A DNA stretch of 64,000 nt, taken from the NCBI GenBank assembly GCA_035048815.1, contig JAUCBN010000007.1, positions 6,765,501 to 6,829,500 of the forward strand. The letters run 5' to 3'. The DNA comes from Abelmoschus esculentus (Eukaryota; Streptophyta; Magnoliopsida; Malvales; Malvaceae). This document shows positions 12,101-24,099 of the stretch, in pieces. Numbering within the stretch: the first letter of the stretch is position 1; every line of letters starts with the position of its first letter. Both the position numbers and the translations under genes were made by a program. Below the pieces are notes generated by a model. The model worked only from the letters and a program-made list of their open reading frames with translations, made no database searches and was not told where the DNA came from.

Positions 12101-12942
12101 AAATTTTGATATATAATTTAATTAATTTTTTAAAAAATATAAGTTATAAAAGTATGAATTTATTTAAAAGTAACATAAAAATATATTACATCTTTATTAT
12201 CTTTTAAGTTATTTTTTAAAATATTAGATATGAGTTATAAATTTTTTACTAAAAATATATTTTTAAAATCTAATTTTAATCTTAATTTTAATTATGTTTT
12301 GTTATTTAAATTTTATGATCACTATATACTAATATAAAACTCCAAGAATACTTAAAAAATTATTTTTTAAAGAAGATATATATATATATAATCAATTAAT
12401 AATCAAAATATATATTTTTAAAAATAATTATATAATATTTATAAAATATAATAAAAATATAAATAATCTCATTATTTTTATTTTTATCTTTTATTTCAAT
12501 TAAATCTTATTTTTTAAATTAATCTAAAACTTAAAAATTAAATTAAAATTTTATATTAGACCATTTTTTTTATTTTTACACATCAAAAACTTAAATTTTA
12601 TTAATATTACAATATCAAATAAATAACAATATTTTTGGATATATGGTGGGCCAAGGCCTAGGTAGGCCTAGGCCCAGATCCGCCACTGTTTTTAACTAAA
12701 ATATATTTTAGATATTTATTTGTGATCAAAGCCCAAAGAAAAAGAAAAATTCTGCCTCCTGGCCTGGGTCATTTGGGCTCAAGAAAGAAAAAAAATGTGC
12801 CCAATAAATCTAGTTACAGTGAAACAGAAGAAAAGGATAGGGGATGGCGGAAGCGCCGTAGATAGAGGATAAAACTCAAGTCTTGTGTTTCTTGGACTGT
12901 TCATTGTTCTTTGCTTCTTTCTAGCAAATTTCAAACTTAAAC
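9180..12942. other. Intergenic, with microsatellite and possible minus-strand transcript
   Basis: The first 200 bases are presumed 3' UTR of the membrane-protein gene. A GGT microsatellite lies near 9846-9886. Between about 9990 and 10530 composition is gene-like on the minus strand, but no long ORF exists. From 10560 to 12620 the DNA is very AT-rich with poly-A/T and TA runs and no gene. The last 150 bases are the presumed leader of the next gene. Confidence 0.5.
9846..9886. repeat. (GGT)n microsatellite
   Basis: About nine perfect GGT units run into GGGTGGTGGGGTGGGGG. The plus strand is strongly G-rich with repeated GG and GGG runs, so G-quadruplex formation is conceivable. It is intergenic. 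Confidence 0.9.
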
Positions 12943-15750
12943 ATGGAAGCACTTCTTGAACCACTTTTCATGTTTAAACTAAATACGTTTTTCAACTCTA
13001 AAAACCCATGTTCTCTTCACTGTCACAAACTTCCTTCAAAGCCACGACTCGTTGCTACTCGCTGTGCATCAACGCCTTCGCCATCTCCGTTACTCCCTCA
13101 AGATTCCGAAAAAAACCAACTTCAGCTTTCCTCTGACAGGACACGGGATCGCCGGAAAGTGGTCCGCATTGCTTGGGAGAAACTGGTTAGATGGTCTCGT
13201 TCTTGGCGCTCCAAGGCCAAAACGGATGTTCTTGAACGAACTAAAAAGGTTCTTTTTGTTGCCCGTATCTTGTTGTAATGGTGCTTACGAAATCTGGGTT
13301 TTGTTTTCTTAGGTTTCGTTGCAATAACATTTAGCTACTTCTCATCTCTCTCTGTTTTTGGTCATTTGGCGTAAATTTGATTATTGTAGGTAAAGAAAAT
13401 ATGAATAATGAGTGAAAGAATTGGCTTTCGTATAAAAGAAGAGATTTTGTATATAAGGAGATCTAGTCCAACTGCTACTCTTGAATTTGCAAGGTTTTAT
13501 TCAATTCAAAAGACTGAAAGAAAGTGGAGAATAAGTTCTGTTTATGTGTTAACAATTAGTCCTTGAAAATTTTATGTATAACGAGAACTGCTTCATGTCC
13601 TACTAGACTATGGATAATTTGTTAAATATACCCTCCATTTATTTTGAGAACTGCTCATTTTTAATTTTTAATTTGGTTTGTAGGTGGTGGTGCTTGGAGG
13701 AGGATCTTTTGGAACTGCAATGGCTGCACATGTTGCTAATAGGAAGGCTCAAATAGAAGTTAGCATGCTTGTACGTGATCCTGCAGTTTGCCAGTCCATT
13801 AATGAGAACCATTGTAATCAGTGAGTTTTCTTCTTTTTAGTTTTTGAATCTTATGAAATTTGTGTTTATATGTTGTTAGACATGGAGTTTTATTAATGTC
13901 GTCCTTTCTGCTCTCAGGAAATACTTCCCTGACCACAAACTACCAGAAAATGTGACTGCAACTTCTGATGCCAAAACCGCTTTGCTCGGGGCAGATTATT
14001 GCCTTCACGCTGTACCTGTGCAGGTCTTTCAAGTCTTTTTATTACTTTGGTGCTTTCTTGTACTCGAATCTGTGATCGATTTCCTTTTTGTCAAGTTTTG
14101 TTGCATAAACTTGATTGTTCACAGTGGTCACTTGTTAATTGTGTTGACGTGGCTATGTTTAGTTCTGGTTAATATCAAACCTGTAAAACTTATTTAGCTT
14201 ATTTTATACTATGTGACAACCGCCTGAATCTTGCTTCCTGTACTGCAGTATAGTACATTGTTTCTTGAGGGAATTGCAGAACATGTTGATCCCAGCTTGC
14301 CGTTTATATCCCTTAGCAAAGGCTTAGAGCTCAATACATTGAGAATGATGTCTCAAATCATTCCTCAAGCATTAAAGAACCCTCGCCAACCTTTTATTGC
14401 ATTATCAGGGCCTTCCTTTGCATTGGAATTGATGAATAAATTACCAACAGGTAACTTGCCTGTATAAGATAAATTGTATTCTTGTATTATCTTCAACCAA
14501 TACATATATCTTGGTTTACCATATGTTTCCCTTGCTATTCGTTTTCTGTTTTGCAGCAATGGTGGTGGCATCAAAAGACAAAAAATTGGCTGGTGCTGTT
14601 CAGCAGCTATTGTCTTGTAGTCATTTAAGGATCAGCACTTCAAGGTAGAGGATCTTCAATTCTTCATCATATCAAAAAATTGGCTGTGCTGCATTCTGGT
14701 TGCTATTTTTCTGTTCCTGTGATTAGTTAGGTTCTAATTTAACAAACTTCTGAATCACATATTTCAAATTTATTGCTCTCTGCTTAATAGCTTCATGTGT
14801 CCCCAGACCTATGCATTAGGTATGTATAATGCAGTTTTCATATGGTTGATTTTATAGGTGGTCAATAGTTAAGGTAACTATTGATGTGCATATGCTCAGG
14901 TTGTAACCTCTGATAACCTCAGGGATGTTACAGGGGTTGAAATTGCTGGTGCCCTCAAGAATGTGCTTGCAATAGCTGCTGGGATTGTTGAAGGCATGAA
15001 TCTTGGTAATAATTCCATGGCAGCTCTTGTAGCGCAAGGCTGTTCTGAGATACGATGGCTAGCAACAAAGGTACAATCCATGTCCCTCGTGTCCCAAAAA
15101 TTAGCTATGAGGATTTACCTCACTTCAGTTTCACTGTTTCTCCTTCTCTTTTGCCTAGAATGTTGATAAGCACCATCGATCATTCGATTGAAAATTTGTG
15201 TTCTCTAACAAATCTTTTACTACACATCTATAGATGGGTGCAAAGCCAGCAACAATTACTGGTCTATCTGGAACTGGAGATATCATGCTTACATGTTTCG
15301 TAAATCTTTCAAGAAATAAAACAGTTGGAGTTCGTCTTGGATCAGGGGAGAAGCTTGAAGATATCCTCAGTTCCATGAATCAGGTTCTTGTAAATTTTTA
15401 AACGGTCTGGTGACCATTAAAATCTGGCTATTAATATGATTAGTCATGCTATAGGTGGCCGAAGGTGTGTCAACTGCTGGAGCTGTGATTGCATTGGCAC
15501 AAAAATATAATGTTAAAATGCCAGTCCTGACCGCAGTTGCTCGGATTATTGATAGCGAGCTAACCCCAAATAAAGCTGTTCTTGAACTAATGAGCCTCCC
15601 TCAGGTCATTCAAACTCCTTCATCTTCGATAAACAAAGAACCATTTTCGACTACCATGTACATCAGTACATGTCTTTTCAATATGATCTATAGTTCCCAT
15701 ATAATCCTGTTAAAATGGCAACTTGTGACTTGTAGGTTGAAGAAGTTTGA
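12943..15750 (+). CDS. GLY1: Plastid glycerol-3-phosphate dehydrogenase [NAD(P)+]
   Basis: The enzyme reduces dihydroxyacetone phosphate to glycerol-3-phosphate in the plastid, feeding the prokaryotic glycerolipid pathway; in Arabidopsis it is GLY1/SFD1, needed for systemic acquired resistance. Nine exons: 12943-13248, 13684-13820, 13918-14023, 14249-14450, 14557-14644, 14923-15070, 15234-15383, 15455-15604 and 15736-15750, all in phase, about 433 residues. Exon 1 encodes a Ser/Arg-rich transit peptide of about 60-100 residues. Exon 2 opens with the Rossmann motif VVVLGGGSFGTAMA. Later marks are SLSKGLE, ALSGPSFA, DVTGVEIAGALKNV and GLSGTGDIMLTC with the catalytic-domain lysine region, ending LMSLPQVEEV. 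Exon 9 codes only VEEV plus stop. The exon 6 start is chosen at 14923 because an acceptor 23 bases earlier gives an immediate stop. Confidence 0.95.
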
Positions 15751-16439
15751 AACCCCAGTTTTCATTTCAAAAGAGGAACTATTTTCTGGGGGATGGAGCT
15801 CTACTTAACCGAGCTGTGACCATCATTCCAAGAAAGAAACAGGTGGTGAGATTGATTTTGGAATTTGAAGTATCTACTCCAAAAATAGGATTTTGTGATC
15901 GAGAATAACTGTAAAGATGGATATACACATATTTTGCCTTGAGCCGATTCTTTTAGATGGCCATGCTTTTGTACCGTACAGAATCTTTGACTATTTTTTA
16001 AATTATATAATAAATTATTTTTTATAATCATCTCCATGTCCCTCACCAGCAAAGATTGTTAAGGCTGGTGTGCCTAAAGCTGAACCTGCCTCTGGTGCAG
16101 GTGATGACGACAAGATAGCTACTCCCACAAGCTCTGCACTTGTCAATAAAAGTAATAGAAAATTTTGAAGAGTATATGTCTAATAATAATTGGAATAAAA
16201 ATAAACCTATTAATAATTAATATTAAGAAAAAATTAAAATTTTAATAGTAAATATTGGAAAAAAATATTTTGAGAGTAAGTCCCTAATAATTAAATGTTT
16301 TAAAAAATATTAAACTATTAAAAAATTAAAATGTTAATAATAAATATTAAATTTATATACTAGAGTATAATATCAATATTATAAAAGAAATATTGGGCCG
16401 TAGTGTTCTTCTCGCCCAAACAGAGAGACTGCTTCTCTT
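15751..16439. other. GLY1 3' region and AT-rich spacer
   Basis: The first few hundred bases are presumed GLY1 3' UTR. At 16035-16166 a short plus-strand stretch looks coding (SPAKIVKAGVPKAEPASG, then acidic residues, ending in a stop), but I cannot assign it. The rest is AT-rich. Confidence 0.45.
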
Positions 16440-16885
16440 GACAGAATTCTGGATTTGGGATTTGTCAAATATTGAAGAGATATTGGATCTATTGTGTTCT
16501 AGGCCTAACGAATCTGTCGGAGAGGGAAAATCCTCAGAATTTGCTATTATCAGCTACATTAAATGAAAAAGTAAACCATCTTGCCAAAATTAGTTTAAAT
16601 CCTGTAATGATTGGTCTTGACAACATGAAGTCGCAATCAGTTAACCAAACGGGATCCTTGGGATCTGATGTAGATCAGGACCTTGAAGGGGAGAATCCTT
16701 GCTATTTCTACAACCAATAGAAGCAGATGACTTACAAGACCTTGAGAAGCATGGTGTCTGGCTGACAGAGTATCCAGTCCTTAAAATATTAGATTCTTTC
16801 CCATTGCATCGTGTCAAGAAGTTTGTTTCTTTAGAATCACTTCAGAGGGAGCTTGAATCATATATTTCAGCAGAGGCATATCCTT
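16440..16885 (+). pseudogene. RH17: DEAD-box RNA helicase 17 (RH17) relic
   Basis: Fragments of a helicase lie in order, in three frames. DRILDLGFVKY (16440 onward, corresponding to the residues after the DEAD box) is followed by EEILDLLCSRPNESVGEG in another frame. Next comes QNLLLSATLNEKVNHLAKIS with the SAT motif III, then LNPVMIGLDNMKSQS. A junction near 16690 jumps from the acidic linker straight to ESLLFLQPIEADDL, HGVWLTEYPVLKILDSFPL and VKKFVSLESLQRELESY. The family has about 190 residues with helicase motifs IV-VI at this point; they are absent. The N-terminal half with the Walker motif is also missing. Frameshifts plus deletion make this a pseudogene. In Arabidopsis RH17 (At2g40700) is the neighbour of GLY1 (At2g40690), so this is a decayed resident gene, not an insertion. 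Confidence 0.82.
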
Positions 16886-18816
16886 ATTTAGCCCTTATAT
16901 TTTATGAACTATTGGTTCATCCTTTCCTCACTACCTATGAATTTGTTTGGTTTTGGAAGATGGTTATTTGACTCAGATTTGGCTGCCAACCTTGACCTTT
17001 CTCATCTGCCATTTTAAACTGTGTTCAAGTTGTGAAGTTCCGTAGATGATTTTAGCTTTTTGTCTGCTTCAAGATAATGTTTTCACAAGCTTATAGGACT
17101 TAGCAAGTACAAGGGAGTGCAAGAAAATCCAGTCCAAAGCATTGGCACTGGAACCCCAGGGAACAAAACCAGCTGCAACAGACACATGGGAAACATCAAG
17201 AGAAAAAAACAATGGAGCACAGGGCAACCCCACAATCATAAGCCACTGCCCAATCCATGCATCCAGAACAACCACCATCAGCAGGACATCTTCTGTTAAT
17301 AAGTATGGGTTTCTTCAATACTTACAGGTTTCTCCAAGGACTAAGTAAACAATTTTATTAACTTTGGGGGGATTAAAACATCAAATAGTGACATTACCTA
17401 CTTTAAATAATAATTCAAATGATTAAGTAAAAATAAATAAAATTTAAAATATAAATATTAAGACACAAAATAAAATAACATTAAAAATTTTGACCCTTCA
17501 GTGGATTAAGAAATCTATGGGTCTTAGCTAATTTAAATATCAAAGGGGAAAAAAACCCTAAAATGCGAAGAATTTCAAGAATGGACGTAAAGTTTGGGCG
17601 TCGCCCTCCACTTTGCTGAAGTTGAAAAATCAATCCCAAATACTCGACCAAAATGATTTTTTGAGCATTAATTAGTCTATTTATATAATTGAAAAACATG
17701 GCTTTTCTTGTTTGTCTTTAATTTCATGATAATGATATAATGGGAATAATCAAATTATAATATCAAACGTATTTTTTCTTTTTAAAATTCTAGAATTATA
17801 AATTTAAAGCCAGAAATAATATTCAACTTGTGTAAAAATTGTTTCTTTCTTTGAAAAAAAAAATAAAGTGTTCACAAAGACTTTAAATATATAATAATGA
17901 ATTATTTATTGATTTAATAAAATAAAATATTAGGTCTTTTAGATAATATTTAAGGTTTGAATTATAGCATCATAACTAAGATAATTTTATTATATTTATT
18001 TCACGATAAAGTTCGAGGTTCATAATTATTTTTTTAATAATATCTTTTAAGGGTTTAATTTAAACTCTTTCCTTAAAATTTTACTTAATCTTGCTAAAAG
18101 AGCTCTATGATGATATTTTAAATTTTTGTTCAAAATTTTACATGAATTGTGATATTTATAATATAAATTCTTTTGCTAAATTGGTACGAGTTAATAAAAC
18201 ACTGGTTTATAACTAAAAAAATGAATTTCAAGTTAAATAAATTCTTTAGTTTTTTTGAAGTCAGATACATCTTACTATTTAAAGGACTGAATTTCATTTT
18301 TTAAAATAATTCTTGGGTCCCTAGATGTTTCAAAATATGCAAATTAGTCCCTCTCAACTAAAAGACAAATTCTAAAAAAGCTTCAAAATATTATAAAATA
18401 CCATAGTTTATAAATATATATATATTCAAAATATGTATATTCTTTCAAAAATATTACTAAACAATTACGATTCGTACAAAAATATAATTGTGTGTGAGGT
18501 GTGAATATATTTCTTATCCTACATAAATATATATTATTTCTTTTGTTCTAAAAAAATCTTACAAAAATATAATTATTAGATAAATCTTATTCATTACGTC
18601 ATTTGTAGTTCATCTAATAAGATTTATTCATTTTAAGATAATTTTTAAATGATTATTTATTATATAGAAAAATGATAAAATTTTTAATAAGATAATTATA
18701 GATATCGTGTTAAATATGATTGATGTAATATATTTTTTTAAAATTACTTTGCGCATAAGAGAGACAAACCAAAGTACACGTGTTAAAAACAACTTAAAAA
18801 TGTATAAGCCTATGAC
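16886..18816. other. Intergenic, no supported gene
   Basis: Around 17060-17345 composition is less AT-rich. An open frame on the minus strand (17069-17278) reads hydrophobic residues such as SLDVSHVSVAAGFVPWGSS, but nothing supports a start, splice sites or a family. From 17350 on the DNA is AT-rich spacer. The final 100 bases are probable AZG1 3' UTR. Confidence 0.45.
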
Positions 18817-20523
18817 CTAAACAGGATCCAGTTCTGGTTTGACACTGCCATTGGCATTGGCATTGTCCGCAATCTCTCTTGTTTTTATGAGTCCAAAGTT
18901 TACCAGCAAATCCCTCCCCCAATCCCCGATGTGCAGGACAATGTATGTTCCGATACCCCCGATCAAACCATACGCTATGGAATAGCTGAGAGGCATCAAA
19001 ATCAAGGTCACGAAAGCAGGGATGGCCTGCCTCATGTCATCCCAATCGATTTCAACCACCGACTTCATCATCAACACTCCAACAAGGATCAACGGAGGAC
19101 CAACCGCCCATGAAGGTATCGACGCCAACAGCGGCGTGAAGAACAAAGCAAGGAAAAAGTATACACTCACGGTTAGAGCCGTTAATCCCGTTCGTCCACC
19201 TTCTCGTATACCTGTCGATGATTCGATGAACGTCGTCACCGGTGATGTCCCCAGCAGGGATCCCACCACGATCGACATAGCGTCCGACATGAAGGCGAAG
19301 TATTGACCCTCGAAGTCTCCATTCTCGTCTGTGAAACCGGCAAATCGAGCCATGGAGTATAGGGTGCCGGTTGTGTCCAATATGTCAACATACAGGAACG
19401 TGATCAGAGCCTCCCAAAAGTAGCCTTTACCAATCGTGCCGAAACTCAATGCCCCAGCTGTGCTTTCTATTAAATGGATGTCAACGACTTTTTTGAAATA
19501 GTCATGGGCAGAATTACCGGCGTCGGTGTTCGGAAAAGCCGTCACTTTCGTGTCACGGAACCATGAAACCGTCGTCACAAATACTATCCCGTAAATCATA
19601 GCACCCTTAATGTTTTTCACCAAGCAATAGGCTATAATGACAAAGCCGATGATTCCAAGCCATAGCGTGGGACTCTCCATTCTGTTACGTAGGCAAAATA
19701 TGTCGCCGGAGACTGTACCTCCGGGCATTAAACTGACGCTTGCGTTAGCCAATTCTATGACCGGAGCAACGGAAATCCGGGACGAACTCGGGCATCCGGC
19801 GAGGGTTACAAGGGTTGATGGATTATACCCGATTAATCCGATTCCTTGATTGTTTTGTAACCCAATAAACGCAAGGAAAAGTCCGATGCCGGCGGATGAG
19901 CTGATCCGGACCGGTTTGGGAACCAATTTTGCTAACTTGGCCCGGAATCCGATCGCTGAAATGAACAAAAAGATCAACCCTTCTACGAACACTGCCGCTA
20001 AAGCATTCTTGTACGAGATATTGCCGGACCCGTGAAATCCGACCACCGTATAGGCGAAATAAGCATTCGTACCCATACCCGGAGCCAACGCCAGGGGCAA
20101 ATTAGCGAAAGCACCCATGATTACACAACCAATAAGGGATGAAGCAACAGTGGCTACTATCAGATCTTTACGTACTTTCTCCAAACAGGAAGCGTATCCC
20201 GGGTTAACCGGGTCGAATTTGCATGAAACATCGGGTTGGATGACTCTGAGGTTTAACCCGCTACAGTTTGATAATGGAACAGAAGAATCAGAGCATAAAG
20301 GAACACAATCTGAAACGCTGCAAGGACCGCCGGAGTCGGTGAGGATGGAAGCATTGACAGCTAAGATGTAAGCCATGGTAAGAAACGTGGCTGTGCCGGC
20401 ACGTAACTCGGTTGTGAAAGTAGAGTTTCGTTCAGTGAGTTTGAAACGTTTCCCGACTCGGCTACTTGCCATGGCCGAGTTGAGTCGAGTTATGAACTTT
20501 TTGGTTGGTGGGTGAGGTTCCAT
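18817..20523 (-). CDS. AZG1: Adenine/guanine permease AZG1-like
   Basis: Plasma-membrane purine (adenine, guanine, hypoxanthine; in Arabidopsis also cytokinin) proton symporter of the AzgA branch of the NAT/NCS2 group. The gene has a single exon of about 568 residues. I start at the ATG giving MEPHPPTKKFITRL; a frame 15 codons longer upstream exists but lacks family similarity. Marks in order: TTELRAGTATFLTMAYILAVN, the Cys-containing extracellular loop (GGPCSVSDCVPLCSD), ALAPGMGTNAYFAYTVVGFHG, RISSSAGIGLFLAFIGLQNNQGIG, FLYVDILDTTGTLYSMA, GTSPVTTFIESSTGIREGGRTG and WAVGPPLILVGVLMM. About 12-14 membrane segments are visible. It is intact with no lesions. The length is close to that of the Arabidopsis protein as I recall it. 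Confidence 0.95.
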   Translation of the reverse strand: MEPHPPTKKFITRLNSAMASSRVGKRFKLTERNSTFTTELRAGTATFLTMAYILAVNASILTDSGGPCSVSDCVPLCSDSSVPLSNCSGLNLRVIQPDVSCKFDPVNPGYASCLEKVRKDLIVATVASSLIGCVIMGAFANLPLALAPGMGTNAYFAYTVVGFHGSGNISYKNALAAVFVEGLIFLFISAIGFRAKLAKLVPKPVRISSSAGIGLFLAFIGLQNNQGIGLIGYNPSTLVTLAGCPSSSRISVAPVIELANASVSLMPGGTVSGDIFCLRNRMESPTLWLGIIGFVIIAYCLVKNIKGAMIYGIVFVTTVSWFRDTKVTAFPNTDAGNSAHDYFKKVVDIHLIESTAGALSFGTIGKGYFWEALITFLYVDILDTTGTLYSMARFAGFTDENGDFEGQYFAFMSDAMSIVVGSLLGTSPVTTFIESSTGIREGGRTGLTALTVSVYFFLALFFTPLLASIPSWAVGPPLILVGVLMMKSVVEIDWDDMRQAIPAFVTLILMPLSYSIAYGLIGGIGTYIVLHIGDWGRDLLVNFGLIKTREIADNANANGSVKPELDPV

Positions 20524-23500
20524 GAGCATTGAACATGAAAAGTACGAAACTTTGTTATCAGGTAACAAGAAAAGAGTCTAATCTTAATACAAATACCCAA
20601 AGAAAGAAGATCAAAGGTTTGTTTTTTATTACTTTTCTCGGGAAAATTGAAGATGATTACTTGATAACAGGGAAGAGATTCTACAAGGAGAAAGGGAGAA
20701 GGGATCTTCTTTTATCAGAGAAAGTATCTGTGCAGGCCAGCATCGATTCTTCTGATTTTTTTCACACAATTTTTAGGACCGCCTCATCCAGACTTAATTA
20801 CCCTATATTTCTTTTTATAATAAAAAATTAAAACAATAGGATTTATTTAAAAAAAAATTAAAAACAATAAATATATCAACCAACCAAGTAGGCCCCTCAT
20901 TTACATGTAATATAGGTTTCTGGTCAGATTAGGACAGGATGAAGTTACCTCAGCAAATGGTACTATCTCTTGACTTTTCATATAATTTTAGGAAAAATTA
21001 TATAAAAAATATAATATAAAATAATATAATTTATTTTTTTAATATTTTTCCTTTGTTTCCTTTGAATTTTGCGCCATGGTTTTCTTCAAAGAACATATTA
21101 GGTACTACTTTTCTATTGATTTTGTACTAATATCAGTTTGATAAATATTTTAATTTATACATTACATAATAAATACTATTCAATTTTTTCTTGAACATAT
21201 TAGGTAACGTATGGAGTTGACTTTCACAGAAATCTTGAATATAAAAGTCATACTTGGAAATTAAAAGTGTTTAAGTTGGACTGGTGTTGTGTATGGACTA
21301 AACGGGATTATGAATTGATTCACACCTATTCATTTTTTTCTTTTTGGGTTAAAATTAAACCTGATAAATTAGATATCAGATTTAAAAATTAAATCGATTT
21401 ATTTGAATTAAGATTCAAAATTGATTGATGATTTAAATTTGATTCGTAATTAAAAATAAACTAAAACGAATTAAAATTGAGTCAAATTTCTAAAAATGAA
21501 TTCGAGTCAAATGGACTCCAAGATAACCCAAAATAAAAAAATGTATTAAAATAAATAAAGATAAGGCGTGAATTATTGCACAACTGACAAAAAAATCAAA
21601 TATATTGACTGTATAAAGTTATGTATAGGGTTAAAGAATCTAACTCAGCCTGAAAATTCGACTAAAATCAATTAATCTTCAATTAACCAGATATTGACTC
21701 ATTTCAAAAGTCAATTGAATAAAAAAACAATCTTACTATAAACCTAAAATAAAACTGATTCAAATACAAACTTAAACTCTATATAATCAAACCCAGAATA
21801 ATTTGAACCTAACGTAAACCATTTAACTCGTTTTTGGTCTTCTCTTACGTCATCTGGCGACTGCAATTCAACTCTTGTCTCATAAAAAATATGATCCCAG
21901 TACATAAACAAAACATATAATAAAATTAAATTAAATTATTACAAATCTCTCCCATTGTTTTATTTTCCTGAGAAATGGAAGAGCCTGTCTTGTCTTGGTC
22001 AGCAGTTACACACTCATTCCATCAAAGTATGAAAGACTCGATACATCGTTGTATAAACTATATTCGTGTTCCCACTCTTTCAGGAGATGTGTTGTGCCAC
22101 GTCAGGAATGGATAACTTGGATGTCACTGTTACTTGATCCACATGGTTCATATTCCATAGCACCACATGGATGATGGATGATGGATGATGGATGATGGAT
22201 GATGGATGATGCTTTCAATCAAATAAAACAAAGTTTAAAAATAATCCTTTTTAAATCGTTGAATCAAAAACAGATGCAAGGCTTTATATTTCAAAACCCA
22301 ATGTATTGGGACTCAATTGTTGAATTGAATAAGTTGTAGGCATGACGAGCGTGAACGCATTTTACGTTTTAGTCCCTAAACTTAAAAAGCTTATATCTTT
22401 AAATGCATTTAAATTATAATAATATTATATAAATAGATGATGAAATAATAAAAATATTATTATAACGTATTAAAAAAATGTTTTACCTCATCAAATTATT
22501 TTTTACTCTGTCCGTATTTAAGATGATAACCGAACCCTCAATCACTAGTTAAATGAAGAAAAACTCTTGTTGTCTTATCATTGTAGTTATATTATTTATT
22601 GATAGTTAATAATTTTACAAGTAATTTATTCATTTTACCGGCTAACAAATATAAAACTATTTTATTAGTATATTTTATATTAAATTTATATCCAAACACT
22701 CCCTCTAGGAGAAGGATTTGATTGAAAATTTTCAAATATAAGACTACCATGCATCATGCATGTATGATGGTCATCATTACTTGTGTTTTTGTAGTCATAA
22801 AATCCATCTGTGTGGGTCCTATAGGTTTGGCAAGCTTCCACTAATGAAAACAAGAGTTTATTACTAACCTATCAGAAAAATAAAAAGCACTACACTATCA
22901 TTTTCCTATTTAAAAATCAGATTGGGTCCTTAGAAAAATCTTTATTCACACTACGAGAAAAGAAAAAAATTGAATCGAGACGATTTTTTAATAATTTTAA
23001 TTAAATTTAATATAATAAAATTATAATCTGATTTCACTCGATCTCGATATTAACGTTAAAACTTAATATTACTTTGTTTATTCTTTAAATCTCAGTGCCT
23101 GATTAATGTTGGAGTCATCTGTGTTACCGATGTTGAAATTACCTTTTATTGTGATTATGACCAGCAGAGAGCAATAATTATACCTACTGAGATTGGTTAT
23201 ATGTAAAGCACTGGTTGTGATTTGCCATGGGGAAAAAAGCTCCCCAATCCTTACCATCTAAGAAAGTTTTTTTTAATTAATTACTTCAATCTGTAGACCT
23301 ACAGGAGTGTTAATTAAAGTGATTAATTCGATCTTATGGACCAAAAATAATACATAATTTAATCTGACTGCCCAAATATGATATAAATTAAGGGTTGGAT
23401 TTTTGTTGCTTTCTTTTTAAGTTTTTTTTTTATATATATAATATTAGAATTAGAATTAGAATTATGATTTGTTGAAAAAAATATGAACTTGAATGATGTG

Positions 23501-24099
23501 TTGGGCAACTACCCTTTGACAAGTAGATTTTTTGAAGATGGATCCCATTCCTTCCTTTGTCCTGGGAATTTTCCCTTTCCTCTTTATATTCTGTGTGTAT
23601 TTGGGATTTAATTTTTATATATAATTTATGTCCTTCGTTATCTGGACATGTGGACTCCTCACTGCCTGATCAATCATGTCTTGCCACCATCAGTCAAGGA
23701 GGAATATTTATTAGGATAATTAGAATTTTTTAATGAATTGAAGTAATTTCTCAATTTCTCACAAAGGTGAGATTCTTTGCCAACTCAACACCTGGTGATA
23801 TTTTAAAATGGTTCAAGTTATGTTTTTTAAAAGAAAATTTTGATAGATTGATTTTGAAAGATTCGGATGTAATAATTTAGATTCAGGTTGAGATGTACAC
23901 AATTACGTGAAATTCAACCTATGCATGTTTCAGGGCTGATTGTAGAAGGCTTGAATACAAATTATAGTTCAGAGCAGAGAGAGATTTCAAAACCAATATC
24001 CAAAGATGCAAACAACGTGAAAAAATCACCCAAAACACCTGGTTTGCCGATGTTACTGCTATATGGTCGTAGAATTTGTCTTGTTTTTTGGTTTAAAGC
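20524..24099. other. Intergenic (3.6 kb), AT-rich, one minisatellite
   Basis: The first 200-250 bases are the presumed AZG1 leader and promoter. The remainder has no ORF of note. It contains the ATGGATG repeat at 22167-22212 and scattered poly-A/T runs. A short imperfect GAATTA repeat lies at about 23446-23465. Confidence 0.6.
22167..22212. repeat. ATGGATG 7-bp tandem repeat (about 6 units)
   Basis: The unit ATGGATG is repeated about six times without error between CACC and CTTTC. It is a short intergenic minisatellite, likely length-polymorphic. Confidence 0.9.

Noticed and set aside
14766..14820. Possible extra GLY1 exon (SFMCPQTYALG-like)
   Set aside because: The family has no residues here; skipping it and using the 14922 acceptor gives the expected STSRDVTGVE join.
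17069..17278. Hydrophobic minus-strand ORF (69 codons)
   Set aside because: No family, splice partner or supported start; it overlaps equally long plus-strand frames, so it is probably chance or an old relic.
20524..20568. 15-codon N-terminal extension of AZG1
   Set aside because: The residues (MLPDNKVSYF...) do not resemble the family start; MEPHPP followed by a Lys-rich stretch does.
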